DNA from: Streptomyces sp. P3
Lineage (GTDB): Bacteria > Actinomycetota > Actinomycetes > Streptomycetales > Streptomycetaceae
Direction: 5' to 3'
Length of the DNA: 64,000 bases
NCBI RefSeq assembly: GCF_003032475.1
Contig: NZ_CP028369.1
Coordinates: 1,736,001 to 1,800,000 of the forward strand
The notes under the pieces were generated by a model. It had not been told where the DNA came from. It saw nothing but the letters and a program-made list of their open reading frames with translations, and made no database searches. Numbering within the stretch: the first letter of the stretch is position 1; each line of letters opens with the position of its first letter. Position numbers and translations under genes: made by a program. Of this stretch, positions 43,206 to 53,134 are shown piece after piece.

Positions 43206-43799
43206 CGTCTTCCCCGCGCCCTTTTGTCGCCCCGGGTTGCCGGTGGTCGCGGAGAGGCCGAGCCATACGGGGCCTCCCCAAGGTGTGTACGCACCCGGTC
43301 CGTCCCGAACCGTCACGGTGGGTGCATGGTCGCTGACGATCCTAGGTCAGCACGAGAGGACCGGGGAGCGGACGAGTAAACCGAAAGTCTCGAAGCTACC
43401 GAATCCTTCACCAGCGCCCTGCCCCACGAGAGTTCCCTGCCCTCAGGAGCGGTATACGACTCACGGTGCTACGCCTCAAGGGGACGGGACAGAGTGCTGG
43501 GGACTTTCACAGACGCGCCGCACGCACGGGTTCGGGGCAGGTCGCGGGCTGGCGAGATTGGCCCTTGCGTCGTGTGCCCTGTTGTCCGTGCTCTCTACAG
43601 TGCGGCTCCTGACCACGTATCAAATCGGGAACCTCCGGCTGTCCGCTCCAGACGACACCAGTCGCCTGAAGGCCGCTTGCGATCCAGGTCCGGTCACAAG
43701 TCGTCATCCGGCACACGGGCAGTCGGCGCACGGGGTGGCCACGCCAGCATGGATTACACGGTCGTGCACGAGAACACGGTGCAGCGAGAGGTGAAGCCC
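43206..43799. other. Intergenic region between divergent kinase and zinc-protein genes
   Basis: This 594-bp stretch lies between divergently transcribed genes and must hold both promoters, but I find no convincing -35/-10 pair. Short open frames in it lack ribosome sites and coding-like composition. An in-frame ATG at 43749 could extend the downstream gene by 17 codons. Confidence 0.4.
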
Positions 43800-44552
43800 A
43801 TGGCCAAGCTCACGGAGGAGCAAAAGCGGCAACGAGCCGCCAAGCGTGCTCTGCGCTCAGCCCTCGAAGCCGAAGCGGATGACCGGCGGCGCCGTGAGCG
43901 GGATGAGCAGTGGGAGCGAGAAGGTACACGCCTCAGCTGGGCGGAGTACGTGGCCGGTGAGCCCTGCCGCGGTTGCGGGCTGCCCATGACGGATGAGCTG
44001 GGGAGCTGGCCACCCCTCATGAAGTTGTCCGAGGCGGAGAAGCGCGAATACGAGGAAGCCAACCAGAAGTTCCGCCAGCGGCACACCGACTGCCGGGCCG
44101 CCCGGTGGACCGTCAGCGGTTCTCGGGTAACGCACTGCTGTTTCTGTTGCCCGCCACCGCCGATGGGGCCGAAGCAGGTGGAGAAGCTCGCCAGGCTGTT
44201 CGCTTCCTGGCCCTCACGAGAGGAACGCAAGAAGGACCTCGATAGTTGGGATCTCACTCTCCGTTGCGACCACGTGGTGCCTTACATTCAGCATCGCGAG
44301 AACACCCGCGTCTCCGCCCGCGTCGTCGACTGCCCAGAGTGCGGAGAGCGTCGCGGCGTAGTGAGCAGTGAGCGGGTAGGGCCCGCATATCGCGATGATG
44401 GGACCATCCGTGAGCGGGCGGCAGCTGATCGAGAGCGGCTCGCCCAAGAACTGGCAGCCGCCGAGGCGAAGTTGACCCGTCAGCAGAAGAACGCGGCGTC
44501 AACCCAACGGCGCATCGCCGAGCTCCAGGAAGAGCTCGGCAGTGAGTCTTGA
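43800..44552 (+). CDS. Hypothetical zinc-binding protein
   Basis: ATG 43800 has GAGAGG about nine bases upstream. The product is 250 residues: a charged helical N-terminus, three cysteine clusters (PCRGCGLP near 53, HCCFCCPPP near 105, DCPECGERRG near 177), an intervening LRCDHVVPYIQH, and a C-terminal coiled coil (AAADRERLAQELAAAEAKLT). Multiple zinc knuckles plus a coiled coil suggest nucleic-acid binding or a nuclease relative, but I do not recognise the family. It ends 28 bp from the convergent toxin gene. Confidence 0.7.
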   Translation: MAKLTEEQKRQRAAKRALRSALEAEADDRRRRERDEQWEREGTRLSWAEYVAGEPCRGCGLPMTDELGSWPPLMKLSEAEKREYEEANQKFRQRHTDCRAARWTVSGSRVTHCCFCCPPPPMGPKQVEKLARLFASWPSREERKKDLDSWDLTLRCDHVVPYIQHRENTRVSARVVDCPECGERRGVVSSERVGPAYRDDGTIRERAAADRERLAQELAAAEAKLTRQQKNAASTQRRIAELQEELGSES

Positions 44553-44579
44553 TGAGACGAAACACAGGCGGCGATGCTG

Positions 44580-45050
44580 TCAGGACTCAGCGGCCGAATC
44601 ACGCCCCGGCCAGTGCTTCGGCGGGGCGACGGCTGGGTCCGTGATCTGAAGACGCTTCTGCCGGGTCGGGTCGATCGACGTCAGAGAGACGAGACGCTGG
44701 CCGTCAGCTGCTTCGAGTTCGGACAGGGCATGAGGAAGGGCCGCGCAGACAGTGGCGATTGCCGTGCCCAGACCCACCAGGCCACCATGCTTGTTGTTCT
44801 GGCGGTACTCAATGCGATGCAGGCCCGACTGTGCGATGGCCGCCACTTCGAGTGGCCGACTGAGCTGCTTGGTGTCGTTGGTGATGACGACCTCGAAGCC
44901 GTCGGCCTTGGCCTTGGCGTACAGCTCGATGTCCTTCGTGCCCGTCCAGCCCTTGAGGTCGTGGACGTGGACGACTTCATGTGCCTTCAGCAGGATGTGC
45001 ACAATCTCGGCCATGGGGCGGGGCACGTTCTCGTCGAGCAGCAGTTTCAA
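44580..45050 (-). CDS. PIN-like toxin (DUF5615/VapC45 type)
   Basis: The start is TTG 45050, overlapping the upstream stop by four bases (TTGA). The product is 156 residues and begins KLLLDENVPRPMAEIV, continues DLKGWTGTKDIELYAKAK, then GFEVVITNDTKQLSRP. This is the pattern of DUF5615-like PIN nucleases: an N-terminal Asp-Glu-Asn, a central acidic residue and a TxD. An RNase toxin role is inferred from the family and from the coupled DUF433 gene upstream. Confidence 0.75.
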   Translation of the reverse strand: MKLLLDENVPRPMAEIVHILLKAHEVVHVHDLKGWTGTKDIELYAKAKADGFEVVITNDTKQLSRPLEVAAIAQSGLHRIEYRQNNKHGGLVGLGTAIATVCAALPHALSELEAADGQRLVSLTSIDPTRQKRLQITDPAVAPPKHWPGRDSAAES

Positions 45051-45691
45051 GCAACGACCTGCCGGGGCTCGCTGCTGCCATAGCTGTCGACGTACTCACT
45101 GAAGTCGGCGGCGTCCCGGGCGGCCTCGGCCGTCACGCCTGGGTAGAACTCACCGATCTGGTCCGGCGGGATGCCGTCTCTTACGAGGGCGGCGACATCT
45201 GACGCCGGGATCCTGGTGCCTTGGATAACCGGTTCTCCGCCGCGGACCGACTCGTCGACCGCGACGTGCTCACGGGGGGTGAGCAGAGCTGGAATGCTGC
45301 GGCCGTCCTTATAGAAGGGCGCGAGAACATCCACCATCTGGTGGATGACCACGTTGCCACCCTTGATCAGGTCTACGGCGTGGTCGGGCTCGGCCAGATA
45401 GATCGTGTCCGGGCCCGCGACGAGTTTGTACGAGGAGAGGTGCTCCGACTCGCCGAGGTCTTCTCGAAGCGTGTTCAGCGCACGGCGGATCTTCTGCAAC
45501 GAAGCCTCTTCGCGCAGCTGCACACAGATGCGGAGTGCGACAACGTCGCGGAACGAGTAGAGGATCGGCCTCTCGCTGGAGATCTCGGGCACGAGCACGG
45601 CGCCCTTGGGTCCGGAGGCTCGGCGCCAGTGGGACAGCTGGCGCAGAGTCGCGCCGGAAAGAGCCGCGGCGAGTTTAGGTTCGTACGACAC
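45047..45691 (-). CDS. DUF433 antitoxin with N-terminal MerR-like domain
   Basis: GTG 45691 has GGAGG nine bases upstream; the product is 214 residues. The N-terminal 75 residues look like a MerR-type helix-turn-helix (GATLRQLSHWRRA, then YSFRDVVALRICVQLR). The C-terminal part is DUF433: GGEPVIQGTRIPASDVAALV and IGEFYPGVTAEAARDAADF. DUF433 proteins pair with DUF5615-like PIN toxins, as here by a 4-base overlap. It probably neutralises the toxin and represses the operon. Confidence 0.8.
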   Translation of the reverse strand: MSYEPKLAAALSGATLRQLSHWRRASGPKGAVLVPEISSERPILYSFRDVVALRICVQLREEASLQKIRRALNTLREDLGESEHLSSYKLVAGPDTIYLAEPDHAVDLIKGGNVVIHQMVDVLAPFYKDGRSIPALLTPREHVAVDESVRGGEPVIQGTRIPASDVAALVRDGIPPDQIGEFYPGVTAEAARDAADFSEYVDSYGSSEPRQVVA

Positions 45692-45924
45692 CGCGTGCCT
45701 CCTTCCGTCTTCCGCCCCCATCGATATCGGCCTGAACGTACCCCATTCTCCTGGAGGCCACTCGGCACAGAAACCGAAGGGCCCATTCAGGGTGAGCCGG
45801 GGACGCCGGACACCCCCTTGCCGCACACGCCGCTGCAACGGGAATCGCCACAGGCCGGCACACGTCCGTGGCATTTTCGGCCACTCACCGGCGGCGCCCG
45901 TATGCGCCGCGTAACCTCACGGGC

Positions 45925-47559
45925 ATGGGGGCATCAGCATCTGGTGCAGGTCAGGACGCCGACGAGGAGGCGCGGCGGCGGCTGAACGCGTACACGTACC
46001 TCAGCGCGCCCGAGCGGCTGGAGCACGTCGCGATCATGCGGGTCTTCTGCGGAACGCTGCTGGCGGATCTCGCCGTCCCGGACATCATGGCGAAACTGCG
46101 CCAGGCCGGTGGTTCCGCCGCAGGACTCGACGCCGACACCCTCACGGTCCGACTGGAACAGCTGGTCCAGTGGGGAAACCTGCTCCGCAGCAGCCACACG
46201 GTGAACGCGTCCAGCATCAGCGAGTACCAGCGATCACGCTCGCGCTACCAGCTGTCGAAACTGGGCGAACGTATCCAGCGGGACGCCGACGGGGTTCTGG
46301 CCGAAGCCGACGCCGCCCGTGAGGTGAGCAACGAACTGCTGGCGCTGGTCGAGCGCGGGCTACGGGAGCTGGCCGACCTCGTGACCGCGCCGGGCGGTGT
46401 CGAGCCGCAGGACGGACTGGAGCGGATCAGCACGCTGTTCGTGCAGTTCACCGAGTTCGCGGACTCCATACGCGACTTCTACGCCTACCTCGGCCAGGTG
46501 CTGTCCCGATACGACCTGGACAGCGCCGAGTACCAGGGCTTCAAGGAGCTGCTCCTGGACTACGTAGAGGCGATCACGGAGGATGTGGCGTTCCGCGCGC
46601 CCCGGATCTCGGCGGCGTTGGACACTCTGTGGCCGCACATCCCGGCTCTGCTGGAGCGGCTGGACTCCCACGTCCAGGGGCTCACCGGGCTTTCGGCACA
46701 GGGGCAGGCGCAGGGCGAAAGCCGCCCCGAGGTCCGGATCCAGCGCAGCCGGGGCCGCGAATTCGCGGACTGGGAGGGCCTGCGCGGCTGGTTCAGCAAT
46801 ACCGACGGTCAGGGCAGCCAGGTCGACCAGCTACGCGATGCCACCCTGCGCGCGTTGCAGTCGCTGCTCGCCAACGCCAAGCGGATGCTGCGGTCGGCCA
46901 CCGGGGAGATGTCCCGGCGCAAGGATCTGCTGCGGCTGGCCCGCTGGTTCGACGAAGCGGCGCCGCGGGACGCGCACGACATCGCCGTCGCCGCCTTCGG
47001 GCTGTACGGCGCCCGCCATCTGAGCATACCTCCGGCCACCGACGAGGTGGTGCCCGCCTACACGAGCTGGTGGACCGGCCCGGTGGTCGAGGTACCGGTG
47101 GCCCTGCGGGAGAGAGGCAGCCGCGCCCAGCGGGGCCGGGCCTCCGCGGTGGAGGACCACTCCGCGCAGAAGCAGCTGCTGAGGGAGGCCGCACGGCAGC
47201 GGGCAGCGGCTAGAGCAGCGGCGGCGGACGAACTGCGCAGCGCATCCGGCCGGTTCGCCGAGGTACGCCTCACGTCAGCGGCACTCAGCCTGCTCCTGGA
47301 GCTGCTGGCCGCAGCGCTCGGAAACGCACAGCTCAGCAGGCCCGTCAGCACGGACGGGGAGAGGACGGCGGGGTTCGAGCTCGACTCGGCCAGCAGTGAA
47401 GACGCCGAACTGCGTATCCGCCTCACCGTGCGCCGGACGGCGGGCATGCGAACGGTGCTGTACTCGGCCGACGGCGACCTGTTGCTGGACGACCTGGAGC
47501 TGGACATCGGTCGCACCTCCGCCGCGGTCGACGGCGAAGCGGAGGCGAGCGTGTCATGA
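45925..47559 (+). CDS. jetA: JetA of type III Wadjet (DUF2397)
   Basis: The start is taken at ATG 45925 (544 residues); no ribosome site precedes it, and TAACCT at 45912-45917 could be a -10 box giving a leaderless or near-leaderless message. The sequence matches the DUF2397 (TIGR02677) pattern: an N-terminal winged-helix kleisin-like part (LNAYTYLSAPERLEHVAIMR), long helices with RSRYQLSKLGERI and FYAYLGQVLSRYDL, and a C-terminal domain. JetA is the kleisin of the SMC-like Wadjet complex, which detects and cuts circular plasmid DNA. It overlaps jetB by ATGA. Confidence 0.88.
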   Translation: MGASASGAGQDADEEARRRLNAYTYLSAPERLEHVAIMRVFCGTLLADLAVPDIMAKLRQAGGSAAGLDADTLTVRLEQLVQWGNLLRSSHTVNASSISEYQRSRSRYQLSKLGERIQRDADGVLAEADAAREVSNELLALVERGLRELADLVTAPGGVEPQDGLERISTLFVQFTEFADSIRDFYAYLGQVLSRYDLDSAEYQGFKELLLDYVEAITEDVAFRAPRISAALDTLWPHIPALLERLDSHVQGLTGLSAQGQAQGESRPEVRIQRSRGREFADWEGLRGWFSNTDGQGSQVDQLRDATLRALQSLLANAKRMLRSATGEMSRRKDLLRLARWFDEAAPRDAHDIAVAAFGLYGARHLSIPPATDEVVPAYTSWWTGPVVEVPVALRERGSRAQRGRASAVEDHSAQKQLLREAARQRAAARAAAADELRSASGRFAEVRLTSAALSLLLELLAAALGNAQLSRPVSTDGERTAGFELDSASSEDAELRIRLTVRRTAGMRTVLYSADGDLLLDDLELDIGRTSAAVDGEAEASVS

Positions 47560-48881
47560 CCCTCCCCTCGACTCACGACGTAGCCCTGGCAGCCGAGCGC
47601 CGCACCGCCGCCCGACTGCTGCTCGCCCACCCGCTGATCGCATCGGACGGCCCCCACGCCGACCTCTTCCCGCTGATCCGCAGGCACGCCGACTGGCTGG
47701 GCAAACGGTTCCAGCTGGTGCTCGGCTACCGCCTGCTGGTCGACAGCTCCTACGCCCGGCTGTTCAAGGCGGGGCTGGGGGCGGGTTCGGGTCATCGCCT
47801 GGAGCGCTCCACCGGCACCCCGTTCACCCCGCACACGTACGCCTGCCTCGCGCTGGCCCTGTCCGTGCTGGTGACCGCGCCCGGGCAGATGCTGTTGTCA
47901 CACCTGGTCGCCGATATCAGGGCCGCCGCGGCCGACGCCGGGATCGAGTTGGAGGAAACGGGGCGGGCGGCCGGGAAGCGGACCCTGGTCGCGGCTCTGC
48001 GCCAGCTCGTCGACTGGGGCGTGCTCATCGAGACCGAGGGCCATGTGGCCGCGCTTGCGCAGGAGGCGGGCGGAGAAGCCCTGATCACGATAGATCGGGA
48101 GCTGGCGCGCGTGGTTGTCGCCGGCCCGCTCTCCCAGGCCCGGGACGGCGCCGATCTGGTCCGGCGTGCAGCGGACCCGGGCTTCGGCGGGCCACGCACC
48201 TATGTGCGCCGGATGCTCGTCGAGACACCCGTCGTCCACCTCGATGAGCTGACCGACGCCGAGCGTGACTGGTTGCGCACCAGGCAGCGCCGGGAGGCCC
48301 AGGCTTTCTCCGAACTCCTGGGTCTGGAGATGGAGATCCGTGCCGAGGGTGTGGCGCTGGTGGACCCCGAGGAGGAGCTCACGGATCTGCACCTGCCGGG
48401 CACCGGGACCGTCGCACAGGCCGCGCTGCTGCTGGCGGAACGGCTCGTGGAACGGCTTCGGCCGCAGGAGCCGGGGCATCCGGCGACCGGTGGGACGCTC
48501 GTCATCGGGGTGGCTGTCCCGGACGGCCTGGTGGATGAGGTGCTGGCCGAGCTGATCGCCGAGTATGGGCAGCGCAGCAACTGGCAGCGCGGCTACCTGG
48601 AGGACCTTCCCTCTCTGCGGGAGGCCGTACTGGACCTGCTGGTTCGCATGCGGCTGATGGCCTGCGCGGGCCGGCTGCGCGCCGCGGGCGAAGGACTGCC
48701 GGAGGGGTACGTCGAAGAGGCGTCGCAAGGACGCACGGTGACCGATGTCCATGGCGCACGGCCCGGCGGCGACGGCTGGGTGCTGCTGGCAGCAGCGGCC
48801 CGCTACGCCACCCAGGTCACGGTGCGCCCGGCCACCGCAGCCGGCAAAGGCACGGACGTTCAAGAGGAGTTGCCGCTATGA
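47556..48881 (+). CDS. jetB: JetB of type III Wadjet (DUF2398)
   Basis: The protein has 441 residues and overlaps both neighbours by four bases (ATGA at 47556 and at 48878). It matches DUF2398 (TIGR02678): AAERRTAARLLLAHPLI near the start, HADWLGKRFQLVLGYRLLVD, TYACLALALSVL, and late RGYLEDLPSLREAVLDLLVR. In Wadjet, JetB is the KITE-type winged-helix subunit that binds kleisin JetA and the SMC heads. Identification rests on the conserved gene order as well as on sequence. Confidence 0.88.
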   Translation: MTLPSTHDVALAAERRTAARLLLAHPLIASDGPHADLFPLIRRHADWLGKRFQLVLGYRLLVDSSYARLFKAGLGAGSGHRLERSTGTPFTPHTYACLALALSVLVTAPGQMLLSHLVADIRAAAADAGIELEETGRAAGKRTLVAALRQLVDWGVLIETEGHVAALAQEAGGEALITIDRELARVVVAGPLSQARDGADLVRRAADPGFGGPRTYVRRMLVETPVVHLDELTDAERDWLRTRQRREAQAFSELLGLEMEIRAEGVALVDPEEELTDLHLPGTGTVAQAALLLAERLVERLRPQEPGHPATGGTLVIGVAVPDGLVDEVLAELIAEYGQRSNWQRGYLEDLPSLREAVLDLLVRMRLMACAGRLRAAGEGLPEGYVEEASQGRTVTDVHGARPGGDGWVLLAAAARYATQVTVRPATAAGKGTDVQEELPL

Positions 48882-51800
48882 CCACCGACGCGCGTGGCCT
48901 CGTTCCGCTGCCGCGTTCCGGCGCTGCGACAGCCGCCGGCCCCGCAACGACCAGCGGCACCCGCTTCCGGCTGCACCGGGCGGGCATCCAGAACGTCTGG
49001 CAGTACGACGAGCAGGAGTTCTCCTTCGGCGACGGACGACTGCTCCTTCGCGGCAAGAACGGCGCGGGCAAGTCCAAGGCCCTGGAGATGCTGCTTCCGT
49101 ACCTTCTGGACGGCGACTCCCGGGCACTGGACGCGACCGGCACCGGCCGGACCACGCTTGCCTGGCTGATGCTGGACGGGTTCGAGCAGACCAACCGTCT
49201 CGGGTACCTGTGGGTGGAGTTCCGGGGCACGGCCGACGACGGCGGTCACCGCCACCTGACGCTCGGTGCTGCCATCCGCGCCTCGAAGTCCACGCAGAAG
49301 GCGCTGCCGACGTTCTTCGTCACCCGGCTGCGGATCGGTGAGGACCTGCACCTGGTCGAGGCCGGTAAGCCGCTGCCGGTCGACCGGCTCAAGGAGATCG
49401 TCGGCTCCGACAACACGACCGACCGTGCGGTCCAGCACCGTGCGCGTGTGGCCCGGGAACTGTTCGGCATCACCGACACGACGCGCTACCGCAACCTCAC
49501 CCAGCTCCTCCACCGGCTGCGGCGCCCGACGGTCGGCGACCGGATCGAACACGGGGGTCTGGTCTCCCTGCTGAGCGAGACCCTGCCGGGGCTCGACGAG
49601 GACGTGGTCGAGAAGGTGGCGCGCAACCTCCACGACCTCGACGCCGTACGGGACGAACTCGGCCGCCTGGAACGCACCGACGCGGCCCTGCGCACGTTCC
49701 TCACCAGTTACCGCGGCTACCTGGCCGGCGTCCTGCGCACCTCCGCCCAGAGAGTGAGCCACGAGCTGGGCGTCCTCGCACAGCGGCGCCGGGCAGCCGG
49801 AGACGCCGCACAGCGGACGAGCGACCTGAGGACGCAGGAGGAGGAGTCGGAGGGCCGACTGGAGACCCTGCGCGACGAGGAACAGAACGCCCGGACCGAC
49901 CTGGCCGCCCTGCACGCCAGTCACGCTTACCGCAGCCTGCGCGAGCTGTCGGAGCGCCGCGGCACGGTGGAGGCGTTACACACCGCCGCCGCGGCCGCCT
50001 TCACCACCCTGCGCAACGCCCACGACGCGGAGGAGGGCTCGGCGGAGCGGCTGGCCGAAGGCGTCGAACACCTCGGAAGCCGACTGGCCGAGCTGGGAAC
50101 CGAACACCGGGAGCTGCTGACGCAGGCGGAGAAGGCAGGGCTTCCCACCGGCCATCTCGGCGAGGCGGTGGCTCTGCCGCGCACGGTTCTCGCCCAGGCC
50201 ACCGAGACCGAGCTGACGACTCCGGACGGGGAGACGCGTACCGTACGGCACCGGTCGGTGGCCCGTGTGGACACGGTCACGGCGCAGGAAGGACTGCGGT
50301 CCTGGCAGACCCAGTTGGAGGACGCCGAGGCGGTCGCGAGAAACCGGGCCCGGATGGTTCAGGAGGTGACCCGCCTCATCTCACGGGCGGACGAGGCCCG
50401 GGCCGCGGCGGCTCAGGCCGATGGCGAGCGGGAACGGCTGGAGGGCGAGGCGGAAGAGGCCGCCGGCCATGTCGAGGGCAGCCGTGAGAAGGTCGCTGAG
50501 GAGAGCGGCGCCTACTCCCGCCAAGTCGCCGAGTGGGCGGCGCGCACTCAGACTGCACTGGGCCCCGACTGCCCGTCCCTGGACGCCGTCCACACCACCG
50601 TCGGCCACGAGACCTCTACCGACGCGCCGTTCGCGGACCGCACGCTGCCGCCCGACATCGACGACCAGGCGTGGCGAACCGCTCAGGCCGCGCTCGAACC
50701 GTACGGCGAGGAACTCACCGGACGCCGGGACGCCCTGGCACTCGGCGTCAACCGGCTCGGCGAGGAACTCGACCACCTGGCGGAGCAGAAGCAGGACTGG
50801 GAGCAACGTACCGACCCCGAGCCGCCGGCCCCGCACCATCGCGCCGCCGCGAGGACGCCGGGCAGTGGAGCCCCTTTCTACCGGCTCGTGGACTTCGTGG
50901 ACGGCGTGGCTCCGGCCGACCGAGCCGGTCTGGAAGGGGCGCTGGAGGCGAGCGGAATCCTGGACGCGTGGGTGAGTGCGGACGGCGTCCTTCTCGATCC
51001 ACGCACCCGGGACACCCTTCTCCAGCCGGGTCCCGTGCTGTCCGACGGGCCGACTCTCGCCTCGGCCCTGCGCCCAGCCCCTGAACCGGATTGCGGCGTC
51101 ACCTCCGAGCAGGTGGGGGGTCTCCTGGCCACCATCGCACTCGCATCGGCACAGGAGACCTCCGCGCACAACGCGGTTTCCTACGACGGCAGTTGGCGTC
51201 TGGGCGTACTCCGTGGTCGTCACGACAAGGGCGACACCGAGTACGTGGGGGCCGCCGTACGCGCCGAGACTCGGCGGCGCATCCTCGCCGAGCTGGAGGA
51301 GCGGATCGCGCGGACTCAGCAGCGGCTGGCCGATGTCCGCGAGGAGCTCGCCGCAGTCGATGCCATGCGTCGGGCTCTCACGCTCACGGAACGGGACTTC
51401 CCCAGGGCACGGAATCTCGCGGACGCCTGGAGCAGGACCGAATCAGCCGAGCGGACCCTGCGCGACCTGACCGCCAAGGCAACCCGGGCTGCGCGGCTGG
51501 CCGAGGAGACACGCGCTCTCGCGGTATCGGCGCGGACCGAGGCGGATGCCACCGCGACTGCCCACGACCTGCCCGGCGACTCCTCCTCCCTGGACCGTGT
51601 GCGCACCGCACTGGCTGGTCTGCTCAGCGGTATCGGGCATCTACGCAGGGCCGTCAGCGGCACGGGCGAGCGGCTCGGTACGAACCAGGCCGATGCCGAC
51701 AGGTACGGACGCGCCCAAGAGGATCGCCTGGCCGCGGACGAAAGCTACCGGCTCCACCTCGCCGGGCTGCGCACGGCTGAGCAGGACCTGCGCACCCGCG

Positions 51801-53134
51801 AGGAGGCCATCGGGTCGTCCGAGGAGGAAATCCTCTCCCGTGAGCAGGACGCCAAGCAACGCATCACGAACGCCGTCCAAGCGCTCCCCGCGGCACAACG
51901 AGCTCGCGACGATTTCCACGACCTGCGCGTACGCGCGGAAGAGGACGAGAAACGCCTGCGCGGGACCCTGACGGACCAGGAGACGGCGGTCATCGACACC
52001 GGCAGCGCTCTTCGGGGTGCTCTCGGCCGACCGGAGGTGGTGCTCGGCGCCGGCCTCGACCGCTCCTCGCTGCCCGATTACGTGTCGGACGATCCCGGCG
52101 CGGACGTGCGCAGCCGTCTGCGAGCACTGCGGGCCCTCGCCGAGGCCGTGGAACAGGCCCTCGGCCGCCCGAAGGGCGAGGTGTCGGACAGCACCCTGCT
52201 CAACCGGCACACCGATCTGCGCGACCAACTGGCCGGCGGATTTGACGCGCAGCTGGAGGAGCGCGACGGGGTCAAGGTGTGCCGCCTGGTCGACGACCAC
52301 GGGTCCCATGACGTCGCAGCCGTGGGCGAGCGGATCGCGGTCCAGGCGGCGGAGGCCCGGGGACGGCTCACCGAGCGCGAACGCGAAGTGTTCCAGCGGT
52401 TCCTGACCGGTGAGCTCGGCGACCACCTCTCGGCGCAGGTCATCACCGCGGCGAACCTGGTCGCAGCTCTCAACGACACCCTGAAGACCGTACGCACATC
52501 CCACGGCCTCGGTGTCGAGCTGCTGTGGAAGCTGGACGAGGACGTGGACGCGGATGTGCGCGCGGCAGTAGAGCTGCTGCGCAGTCCGTCGAGCCTCAGG
52601 ACGCGCGACCAGACCGAGCAGCTGCGCGAGGTGCTGCAACGCCGGATCGAGGACGCCCGCCGTGCCGACCCATCAGCCGGTTACGCCGCCCATCTGCGGA
52701 CCGCGCTGGACTACCGCGACTGGTTCCGCTTCCACACCTTCGTGGTCGAGGAAGCGGCTCCGGGCCGCCGTCGGAAACTGACCGGCCGGACCGGTCTCAG
52801 CCAAGGCGAACAACGGGTCCTCTCCTACCTCGTGCTCTTCGCCGCAGCAGCTGCCCACTTCACCAGCCTCGCCGAGTCGGCACCGCATGCGCCACGCCTG
52901 ATCCTCCTGGACGACGCCTTCGCGAAGGTCGACGAACCCACCCATGGCCGGCTGGGCCGTATCCTCGTCGACCTCGATCTCGACTTCGTCCTCACCAGCG
53001 AGCGGCTCATGGGCAATTGGCCCGAGGTCCCATCCCTGCACATTTACGAGTGCCTCCGTGATCCCCACGTACGCGGGGTGGCCACCCTCCACTACACCTG
53101 GAACGGTCGGCACCGGCGTCTGGTGTCCGTATGA
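48878..53134 (+). CDS. jetC: JetC of type III Wadjet, SMC-like ATPase
   Basis: The product is 1418 residues and matches the TIGR02680 SMC-like family. The N-terminal head has Walker A LRGKNGAGKSKALEM near residue 58. Two long coiled-coil blocks follow, with many RLEx and EEE heptads and a hinge-like domain around residues 640-800. The C-terminal head has signature SQGEQRVLSYLV near 1306 and Walker B LILLDDAFAKVD near 1341. It is the ATP-driven DNA-extruding motor of Wadjet. Confidence 0.92.
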   Translation: MTTDARGLVPLPRSGAATAAGPATTSGTRFRLHRAGIQNVWQYDEQEFSFGDGRLLLRGKNGAGKSKALEMLLPYLLDGDSRALDATGTGRTTLAWLMLDGFEQTNRLGYLWVEFRGTADDGGHRHLTLGAAIRASKSTQKALPTFFVTRLRIGEDLHLVEAGKPLPVDRLKEIVGSDNTTDRAVQHRARVARELFGITDTTRYRNLTQLLHRLRRPTVGDRIEHGGLVSLLSETLPGLDEDVVEKVARNLHDLDAVRDELGRLERTDAALRTFLTSYRGYLAGVLRTSAQRVSHELGVLAQRRRAAGDAAQRTSDLRTQEEESEGRLETLRDEEQNARTDLAALHASHAYRSLRELSERRGTVEALHTAAAAAFTTLRNAHDAEEGSAERLAEGVEHLGSRLAELGTEHRELLTQAEKAGLPTGHLGEAVALPRTVLAQATETELTTPDGETRTVRHRSVARVDTVTAQEGLRSWQTQLEDAEAVARNRARMVQEVTRLISRADEARAAAAQADGERERLEGEAEEAAGHVEGSREKVAEESGAYSRQVAEWAARTQTALGPDCPSLDAVHTTVGHETSTDAPFADRTLPPDIDDQAWRTAQAALEPYGEELTGRRDALALGVNRLGEELDHLAEQKQDWEQRTDPEPPAPHHRAAARTPGSGAPFYRLVDFVDGVAPADRAGLEGALEASGILDAWVSADGVLLDPRTRDTLLQPGPVLSDGPTLASALRPAPEPDCGVTSEQVGGLLATIALASAQETSAHNAVSYDGSWRLGVLRGRHDKGDTEYVGAAVRAETRRRILAELEERIARTQQRLADVREELAAVDAMRRALTLTERDFPRARNLADAWSRTESAERTLRDLTAKATRAARLAEETRALAVSARTEADATATAHDLPGDSSSLDRVRTALAGLLSGIGHLRRAVSGTGERLGTNQADADRYGRAQEDRLAADESYRLHLAGLRTAEQDLRTREEAIGSSEEEILSREQDAKQRITNAVQALPAAQRARDDFHDLRVRAEEDEKRLRGTLTDQETAVIDTGSALRGALGRPEVVLGAGLDRSSLPDYVSDDPGADVRSRLRALRALAEAVEQALGRPKGEVSDSTLLNRHTDLRDQLAGGFDAQLEERDGVKVCRLVDDHGSHDVAAVGERIAVQAAEARGRLTEREREVFQRFLTGELGDHLSAQVITAANLVAALNDTLKTVRTSHGLGVELLWKLDEDVDADVRAAVELLRSPSSLRTRDQTEQLREVLQRRIEDARRADPSAGYAAHLRTALDYRDWFRFHTFVVEEAAPGRRRKLTGRTGLSQGEQRVLSYLVLFAAAAAHFTSLAESAPHAPRLILLDDAFAKVDEPTHGRLGRILVDLDLDFVLTSERLMGNWPEVPSLHIYECLRDPHVRGVATLHYTWNGRHRRLVSV

